Shown in pieces: positions 1 through 8,299 of a stretch of DNA of 64,000 nt. This stretch comes from UBA2897 sp036733925 (GTDB lineage Bacteria > Bacillota > Negativicutes > Selenomonadales > Selenomonadaceae), in assembly GCA_036733925.1 (NCBI GenBank), contig DAIMZO010000008.1, forward strand, positions 14,694 to 78,693, written 5' to 3'. Under the pieces are notes generated by a model. It saw nothing but the letters and a program-made list of their open reading frames with translations. It searched no databases and was not told the DNA's origin. Made by a program: the position numbers and the translations under genes. Each line of letters begins with the position of its first letter. Positions within the stretch are counted from its first letter, which is position 1.

Positions 1-271
1 TTTCGAGCCGGAGATCATCTGCGTCAGCGACAGCATCGTGCAGGATCTGCTGCTCGCGAAGAGCGGCATGGGCATCGCGTTGATGCCGATTTCCTCAAAG
101 ACGCTGTTGACCGACGGAAACCTGATCTACAAGAAGCTCGTCGAGCCGGAGATGAGCACGCATACGGTCATCGCCTGGCTCAAGAACCGCACGCTGTCGT
201 CGGCCGGCAAGCACCTCGTCGCGATGTTCCGGAAGATTTATCTCGGTGAAGACGAAGCGCGCGGGAACTGA
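1..271 (+). CDS. LysR-family transcriptional regulator, C-terminal part (cut by window edge)
   Basis: Only the last 89 codons are present; the frame begins at base 2. The residues fit the end of a LysR effector-binding domain: a VQDLLLAKSGMGIALMPIS stretch (the usual hydrophobic strand ending in a Pro) followed by a tail with VIAWLKNRTLSSAGKHLVAM. The DNA-binding helix-turn-helix lies outside the window, so target and inducer cannot be guessed. It ends 178 bases upstream of a two-component system on the same strand. Confidence 0.75.
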   Translation, partial: FEPEIICVSDSIVQDLLLAKSGMGIALMPISSKTLLTDGNLIYKKLVEPEMSTHTVIAWLKNRTLSSAGKHLVAMFRKIYLGEDEARGN

Positions 272-341
272 CGGTTTGGAATTACCAAGACGTTAAAAAA
301 GAAAAAAGTCCTATTAAAAAAGAAGAGACCGGTAGGAATTA

Positions 342-354
342 ATAACCCGGTTAT
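342..354. promoter_or_regulatory. Perfect 6-bp inverted repeat upstream of the two-component system
   Basis: ATAACC-C-GGTTAT is a perfect dyad about 100 bases before the response-regulator start. It lies in an AT-rich gap (272-449) where I could not fix a convincing -35/-10 pair. It may be an operator or chance; low confidence. Confidence 0.2.
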
Positions 355-449
355 CGAAAATAAAACTAGCATTGTGAAAACGGGAGCTGTGCATCCGCGG
401 CTCTGTGACAGGCTGCCCGCGGCCGCGGGGGCCGTATGGAGGGATTAAC

Positions 450-1139
450 ATGACGGAAAAAAAGGCAATCTTGATTGTAGAGGATGAGCGCCGCATCGCG
501 CGCTTCCTGCAGATCGAACTCGAGCATGAGGGGTTTGCCACGTCCATCGAGGAGAACGGTACGCGCGCCTATGAGTGCATCCTGCAGGGCGATTTCGACC
601 TGATCCTGCTCGACGTGATGCTGCCGGGCATGGACGGCATGGAGATCTGCCGCAAGGTGCGCGAGATCTCGCAGGTGCCGATCATCATGCTGACGGCGAA
701 AGACGAGGTCGAGGACAAGGTGCGCGGCCTCGAGCTCGGCGCGGATGACTATATGACGAAGCCGTTCGCCATTCAGGAGCTCATCGCGCGCATCCACAAC
801 GCGTTGCGCAAGCATCAGAAGATCGATGACCCGCTGCAGGGCGAGAAGCTCACGGTCAAGGATCTCGTGATGTATCCGAGCCGCTACGAGGTCACGGTCG
901 GCGGCGAGGAAGTCCAGCTCACGAAGAAGGAATACTCGCTGCTCGAGTACATGCTCCGCAACAAGCGCACGGTGCTCACGCGCGACCAGATCCTGCAGGA
1001 GGTATGGGGCTACGACTACACGGGCGACACGAACGTCGTCGATGTCTACATCCGCTATCTGCGCGCGAAGATCGATGACCGCTTCCAGAAGAAGTACATC
1101 TACACGGTCCGGGGCGTAGGCTATGTGGTCAAGGATTAA
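450..1139 (+). CDS. OmpR/PhoB-family response regulator
   Basis: A 229-residue two-domain regulator. The receiver domain (about 1-120) has the acidic pair E11/D12, the phospho-acceptor D55 in LILLDVMLPGMDG, and the conserved Thr (MLTAKD) and Lys (MTKPF). The C-terminal winged helix (about 130-229) ends in the typical VRGVGYVVKD. The start is the ATG at 450, preceded by GGAGGG; an in-frame ATG at 405 has no ribosome site and would add a Pro/Arg-rich stretch. The gene overlaps the histidine-kinase gene by 17 bases, so the two are translationally coupled. The overall look is ArlR/CssR-like; the signal is unknown. Confidence 0.93.
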   Translation: MTEKKAILIVEDERRIARFLQIELEHEGFATSIEENGTRAYECILQGDFDLILLDVMLPGMDGMEICRKVREISQVPIIMLTAKDEVEDKVRGLELGADDYMTKPFAIQELIARIHNALRKHQKIDDPLQGEKLTVKDLVMYPSRYEVTVGGEEVQLTKKEYSLLEYMLRNKRTVLTRDQILQEVWGYDYTGDTNVVDVYIRYLRAKIDDRFQKKYIYTVRGVGYVVKD

Positions 1140-2676
1140 ATCCTTTTTCCAGGGCAGCATAAGGCGGGGGAAGACGTTGCAGATCTCGACGAAGATCACC
1201 TGCATGTACGCGCTGATCCTGTTCTTCGTGCTCTGCATGATGAGCCTCGTGACGGGGCTCGGCGTCTATTTCTCGTTCTACCATCAGGCGGAGCACGAGA
1301 TGGAGTTCAGCATCCAACGCGTGATGGAGAGCATCCAGAACGGTACGGCATTCACGCCGGAATTCTGGCGTGGCGACCCGGTCGTTCCGGGCGTCGTCCT
1401 GCGCGTCACGGATATGACCGGGCAGGTCATCATGGAGAACGAATCCCACTACCCGTCGATCTCGGAGATCGAGCGGAATACGGTCAAGCCGCCAATCTGG
1501 GCCAATCCGTCGATGGAGGTCTCGAACCTCCACAATATGAGCATTTACCACGCGAAGGTCGATGTCGTCTATCAGGGCGAGATGCTTCAAGTGCATTTCT
1601 TCCGCACGATCACGTCGGAGAAGAACTTCCTCGCAATCCTGCAATGGTTCCTGCTGCTGACGACAATCGTGAGCTTCCTGCTGGCGCTGCTGGCCGGGTT
1701 CTTCCTGAGCAAGCGCATTCTGCGGCCTATCCGCACGATGACGCATACCGTGCGCAAGATCGAGATCGAGAATCTCGACCGCCGTATCCATGTGCCGAAT
1801 ACGCATGACGAGCTCTATGAGCTCGCGGAGACGTTCAACCACATGCTCGACCGCATCGAGATCGGTTTCAAGCAGCAGCAGCGCTTCGTGTCGGATGCCT
1901 CGCACGAGCTGCGCACGCCGGTCACGGTCATCCTCGGCTACTCGGATCTCCTTTCCCGCTGGGGCAGCAAGGACGAGGAAGTGCTCCATGAGGGCATCTC
2001 GTCCATCCGGTCGGAGGCGGAGGACATGCAGCAGCTCATCGAGAAGCTCCTGTTCCTCGCGCGTGCCGATCAGAAACGGCAGGTCCTGCACAAGGAGAAT
2101 CTCGAGTTCTCGGAGCTCGTCGAAGATATCACGCGGAAGCTCCGCCTCGTCGAAAAAGGAAAGCACGAGGTCGAGCTGCGCGAGAACGACGAGGGTGAGG
2201 TCTACGCGGATCAGGTATCCATGCGCCAGCTGCTCCGGATTTTCCTCGACAACGGGCGCAAATACACGCCGGAGGGCGGCCATCTCTGGGTCAGCTCGAC
2301 ACGGACGCCGGACGGCGGCCACCTGCGCGTCGAAATCGGCGACGATGGCATCGGCATCGCGAAGGAAGACCAGAAGAAGATTTTCGAGCGCTTTTACCGC
2401 GTGGATACGTCGCGGACGAAGGCAGAAGGCGTCAGCGGCACGGGCCTCGGCCTGTCCATCGCGGCCTGGATTGCCGAGCAGCATGACATCCCTATCGACG
2501 TCGAAAGCGATATCGGCAAGGGCACGAAATTCATCCTGACCGTCCCGCTCGTCGCCGGCAGCGAAAAAGAAGGCCGCGGCATGCCGGCGGAGGAAGACGC
2601 CGGGGAGGGAGAGAACCCCGGACGTCCTGCCGAGAAAAACACAGAAGAGAGAGAAGGGGGAGATTCGAAAGCATGA
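1123..2676 (+). CDS. Membrane sensor histidine kinase (HAMP, HisKA, HATPase)
   Basis: 517 residues, cognate to the preceding response regulator. Order: TM1 about 27-52, an extracytoplasmic loop about 53-170, TM2 about 172-195, HAMP about 196-248, HisKA with the phospho-accepting H261 in SDASHELRTP, then the HATPase domain with N (LDNGRKYTPEGG), G1 (GDDGIGI), F (FERFYRVD) and G2 (GTGLGLSIA) boxes. An acidic, Glu/Gly-rich tail of about 45 residues follows the catalytic domain. The domain order resembles ArlS. Its last codons overlap the start of the rhamnose-reductase gene (ATGA), an unusual partner for a two-component pair. Confidence 0.93.
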   Translation: MWSRIKSFFQGSIRRGKTLQISTKITCMYALILFFVLCMMSLVTGLGVYFSFYHQAEHEMEFSIQRVMESIQNGTAFTPEFWRGDPVVPGVVLRVTDMTGQVIMENESHYPSISEIERNTVKPPIWANPSMEVSNLHNMSIYHAKVDVVYQGEMLQVHFFRTITSEKNFLAILQWFLLLTTIVSFLLALLAGFFLSKRILRPIRTMTHTVRKIEIENLDRRIHVPNTHDELYELAETFNHMLDRIEIGFKQQQRFVSDASHELRTPVTVILGYSDLLSRWGSKDEEVLHEGISSIRSEAEDMQQLIEKLLFLARADQKRQVLHKENLEFSELVEDITRKLRLVEKGKHEVELRENDEGEVYADQVSMRQLLRIFLDNGRKYTPEGGHLWVSSTRTPDGGHLRVEIGDDGIGIAKEDQKKIFERFYRVDTSRTKAEGVSGTGLGLSIAAWIAEQHDIPIDVESDIGKGTKFILTVPLVAGSEKEGRGMPAEEDAGEGENPGRPAEKNTEEREGGDSKA

Positions 2677-3530
2677 AAGTATTGGTGACGGGAGCAAGCG
2701 GGCAGCTCGGCTATGACTGTATGCGCGAACTCGCGCTCCGCGGCATCGAGGCAAAGGGTGTTTCCAGCAAGGAATTCCCTTTGACGGACACCGCGAAGAT
2801 GCGCGAAGTGGCAGAGGCCTATGCGCCGGACGCTGTCCTGCATTGTGCGGCGTGGACCGCCGTCGACAAGGCGGAGGACGAGAAGGAGACCTGCGAGGCC
2901 GTCAATGCGGGCGGCACGCGGGCATTGGCGGAGATCTGCCGCGATATCCATGCGAAGATGCTCTATATCAGCACGGACTATGTATTCCCGGGGACAGGTC
3001 TGCGCCCGTATATGGTCGATGACCACACGGCGCCGTGCAATGCGTATGGACTGTCTAAGCTGCACGGCGAGGAAGCCGTGCGAGAGACGCTCAAGCGCTA
3101 TTTCATCGTGCGCATCTCGTGGGTTTTCGGCATCCATGGGAAGAATTTCGTCCGGACGATGCTGAAGCTCAGCGAGACGCACGACAAGCTCACGGTGGTC
3201 GATGATCAGGTCGGTTCGCCAACCTATACCCGCGACCTCGCGTCGCTTCTCGTCGATATGATCGGCACGGAGAAGTACGGCACGTATCATGCGACGAATG
3301 AGGGCTTCTGCTCTTGGGCGGAGTTCGCACGCGAGATCTTCCGGCAGGCCGGCCGCAAGACGGTCGTCGAGCCGGTGTCTTCGACGGCCTATCCAACGAA
3401 GGCCGTCCGCCCGAAGAACTCGCGGCTCAGCAAGGAGTATCTTGATGCGGCGGGCTTCAAGCGCCTGCCGGTCTGGCAGGATGCGGTGGGACGTTACCTG
3501 ATCGAGCTGGCTGCCGAGAAAGACTGCTGA
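2673..3530 (+). CDS. rfbD: dTDP-4-dehydrorhamnose reductase
   Basis: 285 residues; final step of dTDP-L-rhamnose synthesis (NAD(P)H reduction of dTDP-4-dehydro-L-rhamnose), cytoplasmic. It shows the Rossmann GASGQLG at 7-13, the STDYVFPG strand (T101/D102), the catalytic YxxxK (Y125/K129) and the late motif RPKNSRLS. Length is normal for RmlD. It starts inside the kinase stop codon (4-base overlap), so it is co-translated with the two-component system. No rfbA, rfbB or rfbC is nearby. A strong terminator follows at 3571. Confidence 0.9.
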   Translation: MKVLVTGASGQLGYDCMRELALRGIEAKGVSSKEFPLTDTAKMREVAEAYAPDAVLHCAAWTAVDKAEDEKETCEAVNAGGTRALAEICRDIHAKMLYISTDYVFPGTGLRPYMVDDHTAPCNAYGLSKLHGEEAVRETLKRYFIVRISWVFGIHGKNFVRTMLKLSETHDKLTVVDDQVGSPTYTRDLASLLVDMIGTEKYGTYHATNEGFCSWAEFAREIFRQAGRKTVVEPVSSTAYPTKAVRPKNSRLSKEYLDAAGFKRLPVWQDAVGRYLIELAAEKDC

Positions 3531-3550
3531 CGGGATTTGATTCTGCATAT

Positions 3551-3562
3551 ATTGTATACAAT
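3551..3562. other. 12-bp perfect palindrome ATTGTATACAAT
   Basis: A self-complementary 12-mer lies 20 bases after rfbD and just before its terminator. This shape suits a dimeric regulator site, but no promoter is evident around it, so its role is open. Confidence 0.3.
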
Positions 3563-3570
3563 GTCTACTG

Positions 3571-3604
3571 ATTGCGCACATTTTTCAAAATGTGCGCAAT
3601 TTTT
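3571..3604 (+). terminator. Rho-independent terminator after rfbD
   Basis: A perfect 14-bp stem (ATTGCGCACATTTT / AAAATGTGCGCAAT) with a TC tip, followed by a T tract. It ends the two-component/rfbD unit. Confidence 0.9.
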
Positions 3605-3656
3605 AGTATATAGAAGCAGAAAGTCCTTTTGCATCAAACAAAATTACGGAAAATAC

Positions 3657-3685
3657 TTGTTTTATGTACGCGTTTGATGTATACT
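3657..3685 (+). promoter_or_regulatory. Predicted promoter of the sstT-like gene
   Basis: TTGTTT (3657-3662), 17-base spacer, TATACT (3680-3685). The transcript would carry a leader of about 85 bases before the AAGGAGG ribosome site. Confidence 0.55.
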
Positions 3686-3778
3686 TGTCATATGTTGTTT
3701 GCATGAAGGTACACGGCTGTATTTTCATGCTGGATTTATTTTTATATGTCCAAGGTAGAGAGACAAGGAGGACTTTTT

Positions 3779-5032
3779 ATGTTCCGGAAGATTGGAAAGA
3801 AGTATCAGGAGACGGCGCTGATCAAGCTGATCATCGTCGGCCTGATTATCGGCATCCTGATTGCCGCATTCGCGCCAGGCGCCGTGCCGGCTGTCGCGGT
3901 GCTCGGCGACCTGTTTGTCAAAGCCTTGAAGGGCGTCGCGCCGATCCTCGTGTTTGTGCTCGTCATGAACGCGATGGCGCAGAAGAATTCCGACGCGAGC
4001 ACGTCGATGAAGCCGATCGTGCGGCTCTACATCTTTGCGACGTTCTGCTCGTCGCTTGTCGCGGTCGCGTACTCGTTCCTGTTCCCGACATCGCTGAACC
4101 TGCAGGTCGCGGAGGCCACGACGAAGGCGCCTTCCGGCATCATCGAGGTTCTGCACAACCTGATCCTGTCGGTCGTCGACAACCCAATCCATGCGATTGC
4201 CGAGGCGAACTACATCGGCATCCTCGCATGGGCCGTGCTCGCCGGCATCGCGCTGCATGCGGCAGATGATAAGACGAAAGTCGTTCTCGACGATTTCGCG
4301 AAGGCCGTCACGAAGATCGTGCAGTGGGTTATCCGCTTCGCTCCGTTCGGCATCATGGGCCTCGTCGCGAATGCCATCGGCACGAGCGGCTTCTCCGCGT
4401 TCATCGGTTATTTCCAGATCATCGGCGTCCTGCTCGCGGCGTTCTTCACGGTGGCCCTGATCATGAATCCGCTGATCGTCTATTTCAATATCCACCGCAA
4501 CCCGTATCCGCTGATCTGGGCGACGCTCCGCGAGAGCGGCCTCTACGCGTTCTTCACGCGTTCGTCAGCGGCGAATATCCCGGTCAACCTTTCGCTCTGC
4601 AAGCGTCTCGGCCTCAACGAGGATACGTATTCCATCTCAATCCCGCTCGGCTCAACCATCAACATGAGCGGCGCGGCCATCACGATTGCCGTCCTGTCGC
4701 TCGCGGCTGCGCATACGCTCAGCATCGCGATTGACCTGCCGACGGCGCTGCTGCTCTGCATCGTCTCGACCATCGGCGCGTGCGGCGCATCTGGCGTCGC
4801 GGGCGGCTCGCTGCTGCTGATCCCGGTGGCCTGCGCATCGTTCGGCATCGGCAACGATATCGCAATGCAGGTCGTCGGCGTCGGCTTCATCATCGGCGTC
4901 ATCCAGGATTCGTGCGAGACGGCGCTGAACAGCTCGACCGACGTGCTGTTCACGGCGACGGCGGAGTTCGCGGAGCGCGCCAAGGCGGGTACGCTCAAGG
5001 CATCCGATCTCGTGCCGTCGAAGGAGAGATAA
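3779..5032 (+). CDS. sstT: Dicarboxylate/amino acid:cation symporter, SstT-like (Na+/serine-threonine)
   Basis: 417 residues, inner-membrane transporter of the DAACS family, with eight TM segments plus two re-entrant loops expected. Recognisable are the first hairpin loop FFTRSSAANIPVNL, the unwound TM7-type motif INMSGAAI, and the second loop region (ACGASGVAGGSLLL) followed by QDSCETALNSSTDV. These match SstT more than GltP/DctA. The start at 3779 is chosen because AAGGAGG sits 8 bases upstream; an in-frame start at 3746 lacks a site. It is a single-gene unit between a terminator and a repeat element. Substrate is inferred from family only. Confidence 0.85.
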   Translation: MFRKIGKKYQETALIKLIIVGLIIGILIAAFAPGAVPAVAVLGDLFVKALKGVAPILVFVLVMNAMAQKNSDASTSMKPIVRLYIFATFCSSLVAVAYSFLFPTSLNLQVAEATTKAPSGIIEVLHNLILSVVDNPIHAIAEANYIGILAWAVLAGIALHAADDKTKVVLDDFAKAVTKIVQWVIRFAPFGIMGLVANAIGTSGFSAFIGYFQIIGVLLAAFFTVALIMNPLIVYFNIHRNPYPLIWATLRESGLYAFFTRSSAANIPVNLSLCKRLGLNEDTYSISIPLGSTINMSGAAITIAVLSLAAAHTLSIAIDLPTALLLCIVSTIGACGASGVAGGSLLLIPVACASFGIGNDIAMQVVGVGFIIGVIQDSCETALNSSTDVLFTATAEFAERAKAGTLKASDLVPSKER

Positions 5033-5052
5033 GTTTTTCCTGTATAAGGAAG

Positions 5053-5098
5053 CCTTCCCCACAGGGGAAGGGGAACCGCGTCAGCGGTGGATGAGGTG
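5053..5098. repeat. Intergenic palindromic repeat element candidate (REP/MITE-like)
   Basis: Two adjacent hairpins: CCTTCCCC/GGGGAAGG (5053-5071) and ACCGC/GCGGT (5075-5088), followed by GGATGAGGTG. I recall very similar 'CTTCCCC..GGGGAAGG..GCGG..GGATGAGG' units scattered between genes in many Firmicute genomes. Only one copy is in this window, so repeat status is from memory, not shown here. It lies 20 bases after the sstT stop and may also work as its terminator. Confidence 0.45.
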
Positions 5099-5161
5099 TT
5101 GCCGCTGTTGAATCGGTAACATTGAGATGTTCTTCGGAATTGTCGTCAATGCTCCAAATGA

Positions 5162-5212
5162 AAAAATGGCTATCGTGCGAGCTGAGAAATAGCCTGCATG
5201 ATAGCCATTTTT
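5162..5212. terminator. Bidirectional terminator between sstT and the cupin gene
   Basis: A 17-bp stem with one G-U pair: AAAAATGGCTATCGTGC (5162-5178) against GCATGATAGCCATTTTT (5196-5212). The poly-A/poly-T flanks let it work on either strand between the two convergent genes. Confidence 0.8.
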
Positions 5213-5220
5213 GTTGTGTG

Positions 5221-5565
5221 TCACTTGTTGATGATCAGCGCCATGAACACGAGATCCTCGGTTTTCGAAGCGTTTTCGATGCCATGCTTCTCACCGTCCG
5301 GGCAGAACGTCGTCGCGCCGGCGTGCAGCGTGACCTTGTTGCCGTTGTCGTTGTAGAGTGCCGTGCCGGAGAGGATATGATAGGTCTCGGTGTTGCCGTG
5401 ATGCTCGTGCTCGCCGATTGAGCAGAGAGGCGGGATGATGACTTTCGCGTACATGCCGCATTTGCCGTCGAGCTCTTTGTCCGTCAGCAGCTTTACGATC
5501 GTGATCGTGCCTTTGCCGTCTGCCTTTTTCGTTGCCTGCACTGGATTCGGTTCAATGAATGCCAT
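5221..5565 (-). CDS. Small single-domain cupin protein
   Basis: 114 residues, one conserved beta-barrel cupin. Motif 1 is GEHEHHGNTETYHILSG, giving three His and a Glu for a metal site; motif 2 is PDGEKHGIENAS with the fourth ligand His. Enzyme or sugar/amino-acid sensor function cannot be told from sequence; small cupins of this type include isomerases, dioxygenases and metal-binding stress proteins. The start has an AAAGGAGAG site. It is monocistronic, opposite in direction to its neighbours, and shares the intergenic terminator at 5162. Confidence 0.85.
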   Translation of the reverse strand: MAFIEPNPVQATKKADGKGTITIVKLLTDKELDGKCGMYAKVIIPPLCSIGEHEHHGNTETYHILSGTALYNDNGNKVTLHAGATTFCPDGEKHGIENASKTEDLVFMALIINK

Positions 5566-5638
5566 AAAAAACTCTCCTTTTTCTTTCGCTGCGGCCTTTC
5601 CTTTTTCCGGAAGGTCTGTTAAGATAATCTATACGCCT

Positions 5639-5644
5639 ATTATA
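5639..5644 (-). promoter_or_regulatory. -10 box of the cupin gene promoter
   Basis: TATAAT on the minus strand, 74 bases upstream of the cupin start. The -35 at 17-base spacing (TCGATT) is weak. Confidence 0.4.
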
Positions 5645-5702
5645 GCACGAACGGAGATAGAAATCGATTTCGACTGTCGATTTCCGGTTAAAGGAGCTTT
5701 TT

Positions 5703-6464
5703 ATGGTCTATTTCATGAAATTCATCGCGAGCTGGGTGCTGCCGCCCGGAATCTTCATCCTCGCGTTCTGGGGCATCAGCGGGTATTTATGGAGGAAAAA
5801 GGGGGAGAAGAAGGTCGCGGCCTGGCTGGCCGGGCTGACGTTTGCCTTCTATCTGCTCTGCACCGGCCTGGTCTCAGAGCGCATGATGGGCGCGCTCGAG
5901 TCCTGCTATGAGCCGCCGGAGAACCCGGCGGGCGATGTCATCATCATGCTCGGCGGCGGCGCGATGCCGGACAGCCCGGATGTCGACGGCACGGGCGCGC
6001 TCTGCGCAGCTCCGGCGAACCGGCTGCTGGCCGCGGTGCGCCTGCAGCGGAAACTCAACCTGCCAATCCTCGTATCGGGCGGGCAGGTCTACTCGGATTC
6101 CGGGCAGGAGGCCGTCATCGCCGCGCGCATGCTGCGCTCGCTCGGCGTGCCGGAGGACAAGATCCTGATCGAGGACCGCAGCATCAACACGGCGCAGAAC
6201 GCGAAGTTCTCGGCGGAGCTCCTGCGCGCGCACGGCCTCTCGCATCCGATTCTCGTGACCTCGGCCTTCCACATGAACCGATCCATGCTGAATTTCGAGC
6301 GGCAGGGGCTTGACGTCATGGCCTATCCGGCGGACTACCACGTGAGCCATCACCCGGTGTTCCACTATACGAAGCTGCGGCCGACGAGCGACGGCCTGCT
6401 CGACAGCGTGACGGTGTTCCAGGAGGTCCTGCGCACCTGTGTGACGCGGTATTTCCACTGGTAA
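5703..6464 (+). CDS. YdcF/ElyC-type DUF218 membrane-anchored protein
   Basis: 253 residues. Two N-terminal TM segments (about 9-27 and 39-58) carry a DUF218 Rossmann-like domain outside or at the membrane face. Visible motifs: VIIMLGGG, the PILVSGGQ strand, the E-A-x-x-A-x-x-L helix (QEAVIAARMLRSLG), IEDRSINTAQNA, and PILVTSAFHMNRSM. The family includes E. coli SanA, YdcF and ElyC; ElyC affects envelope and peptidoglycan precursor metabolism, but the reaction is unknown. Start ATG 5703 has AAAGGAG upstream. It probably forms a unit with the MATE gene 11 bases downstream. Confidence 0.82.
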   Translation: MVYFMKFIASWVLPPGIFILAFWGISGYLWRKKGEKKVAAWLAGLTFAFYLLCTGLVSERMMGALESCYEPPENPAGDVIIMLGGGAMPDSPDVDGTGALCAAPANRLLAAVRLQRKLNLPILVSGGQVYSDSGQEAVIAARMLRSLGVPEDKILIEDRSINTAQNAKFSAELLRAHGLSHPILVTSAFHMNRSMLNFERQGLDVMAYPADYHVSHHPVFHYTKLRPTSDGLLDSVTVFQEVLRTCVTRYFHW

Positions 6465-6475
6465 GAGGTGAATCC

Positions 6476-7828
6476 ATGACAAAGAATATGACGGAGGGGA
6501 GCCCGGCAAAGCTCATCTTCTTCTTCACGCTGCCGCTCGTGGCGGGCAATATCTTCCAGCAGCTCTACGCGTTCGTCGATACGCTGATTGTCGGGCGGTT
6601 CCTTGGCGTCAATGCGCTCGCGGCGGTCGGCTGCACTGGGGCGCTGATGTTCCTGATGCTCGGCTTCGTCATCGGCATGACGAGCGGGCTCTCCATCTAT
6701 ACGGGGCAGCGGTTCGGCGCGAAGGACGCAGCGGGCGTCCGGCAGAGCGTTGCGGCTTGCACCGTGATCTCGCTGGCCGCGGGACTCGTGCTGACCCTGT
6801 TCGGCGTCCTGCTCTGCCGCGAGCTCCTGATCTGGACGCAGACGCCGGCGGAAATCCTCGATGGGGCCTACTCGTTCCTGTCCATCGTGTTCGGCGGCAT
6901 CCTCCTGTTCGTCCTATTGCAATTGCAGACGAACCTCATCCGCGCGCTCGGCAACAGCAAAGCGCCGACGGTGCTGCTCGCCGTGGCTCTCTGCATCAAC
7001 ATCATCCTGGAGCCGATTGCTATCCTCGTCCTCGGCTGGGGCATTCCCGGCGCGGCCCTCGCGACGGTGGCGTCCCAGGCCATCGGCAACGTGCTCTGCT
7101 ATATCTACATCCGGAAAAATCTCCCGGAACTGCATACGCATCGCGCGGACTGGCATTTCGACAAAGAGGTGTATCTCGGCCATCTGAAGATCGGCCTTCC
7201 GATGGGCTTCCAGTCGTCGATCATCGCAATCGGTTCGATCATCCTGCAGGTCGCCATCAACCATTTCGGGCCGGTCGCCGTTGCGTCCTACGCCGCAGCG
7301 CAGAAGGTCGAGGCGATTGCGATGATGCCGATGATGTCGTTCGGCATGGCGATGGCCGCCTACACCGCGCAGAACTATGGCGCGCATAAATTCTACCGCA
7401 TCGGGCAGGGCGTCAAGAAATGCGCCATGATGTCCGTATCGTTTGCCATCGCCGTCGGCATCCTGCTGATCCTGTTCGGCACGGACATCATCGAGCTGTT
7501 CGTCGGCGAGGGGCAGGAACAGGTGCTGCGCTATGGCCAGCAATACCTCATCATCAACGGCTCATGCTATTGGATCCTGTCGCTGCTGTTCATTTTCCGT
7601 TACACTTTGCAGGGACTCGGCCAGAGCGTCGTCCCGACAATCGCCGGCGTCATGGAGCTCGTCATGCGCACGCTCGCGGCTATCGTGCTCTGCGCGGCGC
7701 TCGGCTTCACGGGCGCCTGTATCGCGAACCCGATGGCCTGGGTCGGCAGCTGCGTGCCGCTCGCCATTGCGTTTTTCTGGACCTGGCGCGGGTTCCGCCG
7801 CCAGCACGACTTTGCCGCTGGATCTTGA
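6476..7828 (+). CDS. MATE-family multidrug/cation antiporter
   Basis: 450 residues, about 12 predicted TM helices in two homologous six-helix halves. Typical start TEGSPAKLIFFFTLPLVAG, then QQLYAFVDTLIVGRFLG in helix 1-2, the mid-protein GNSKAPTVLLAV, and the second-half mark PMGFQSSIIAIGSIILQ. Such proteins export drugs or metabolites using Na+ or H+. The substrate is unknown. It lies 11 bases after the YdcF-like gene and is followed by a very strong terminator. Confidence 0.88.
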   Translation: MTKNMTEGSPAKLIFFFTLPLVAGNIFQQLYAFVDTLIVGRFLGVNALAAVGCTGALMFLMLGFVIGMTSGLSIYTGQRFGAKDAAGVRQSVAACTVISLAAGLVLTLFGVLLCRELLIWTQTPAEILDGAYSFLSIVFGGILLFVLLQLQTNLIRALGNSKAPTVLLAVALCINIILEPIAILVLGWGIPGAALATVASQAIGNVLCYIYIRKNLPELHTHRADWHFDKEVYLGHLKIGLPMGFQSSIIAIGSIILQVAINHFGPVAVASYAAAQKVEAIAMMPMMSFGMAMAAYTAQNYGAHKFYRIGQGVKKCAMMSVSFAIAVGILLILFGTDIIELFVGEGQEQVLRYGQQYLIINGSCYWILSLLFIFRYTLQGLGQSVVPTIAGVMELVMRTLAAIVLCAALGFTGACIANPMAWVGSCVPLAIAFFWTWRGFRRQHDFAAGS

Positions 7829-7839
7829 TGGGCATACGA

Positions 7840-7886
7840 AAAAAGGGGCTGTTGCACGTTGTTGGTGCGTGCAACAGCCCCTTTTT
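7840..7886. terminator. Strong bidirectional terminator after the MATE gene
   Basis: A perfect 19-bp stem: AAAAAGGGGCTGTTGCACG (7840-7858) against CGTGCAACAGCCCCTTTTT (7868-7886), with a 9-base loop. It lies between convergent genes and serves both strands. Confidence 0.93.
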
Positions 7887-7917
7887 GAGCCCACAGAAGG
7901 GGACGCCTGAAATAGAA

Positions 7918-8299
7918 TCATGCATTCTTTTTTTCGAGCAGCAGGCTGCCGCCCGCCGGCGTGAGATTCATGAGGTAGTTCATGATGCGCATGAGCATCA
8001 TCGAGAAGCCGCGCGCATCGAGCAGCGCTTGCTCTTCGCTGACGCCGCTGAAATCCTACGCGTAGTGGATCCCTTTGCATTCATTCCGCCGCCTTGGCGA
8101 GGAGGCTGCCGTGATGCAGGAGCATCGGCCGGAGGGCGGTATTGCGCCATTGGCACAGGGTGAATTTGTCCTGCGTGAGCTGGTTGAGTAGCCGTACCGC
8201 CATCATGAAATCATAGAGCTGCCCGCAGCGCAGATAATCCTCGTGGAGCGTGGTGCCGGGCTCTGCGGCGCATTTAAGCCTTGCCACTTTTTCGTCCAT
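7918..8299 (-). pseudogene. Decayed gene of unknown function downstream of glycerate kinase
   Basis: A 72-codon frame starts at 8299 (MDEKVARLKCAAEPGTTL..), overlapping the glycerate-kinase stop, and ends at 8081. The next frame carries coding-like sequence on to a stop at 7918: ..NECKGIHYA, a TAG stop, then DFSGVSEEQALLDARG and SMMLMRIMNYLMNLTPAGG. So at least one frameshift (near 8085) and one internal TAG break an original protein of about 125 residues. I do not recognise the family; helix-rich composition is all that can be said. It was probably co-transcribed with glycerate kinase. Confidence 0.65.

Noticed and set aside
405..449. An earlier start for the response regulator
   Set aside because: No Shine-Dalgarno, and it adds a Pro/Arg stretch before the conserved receiver start; GGAGGG serves the ATG at 450.
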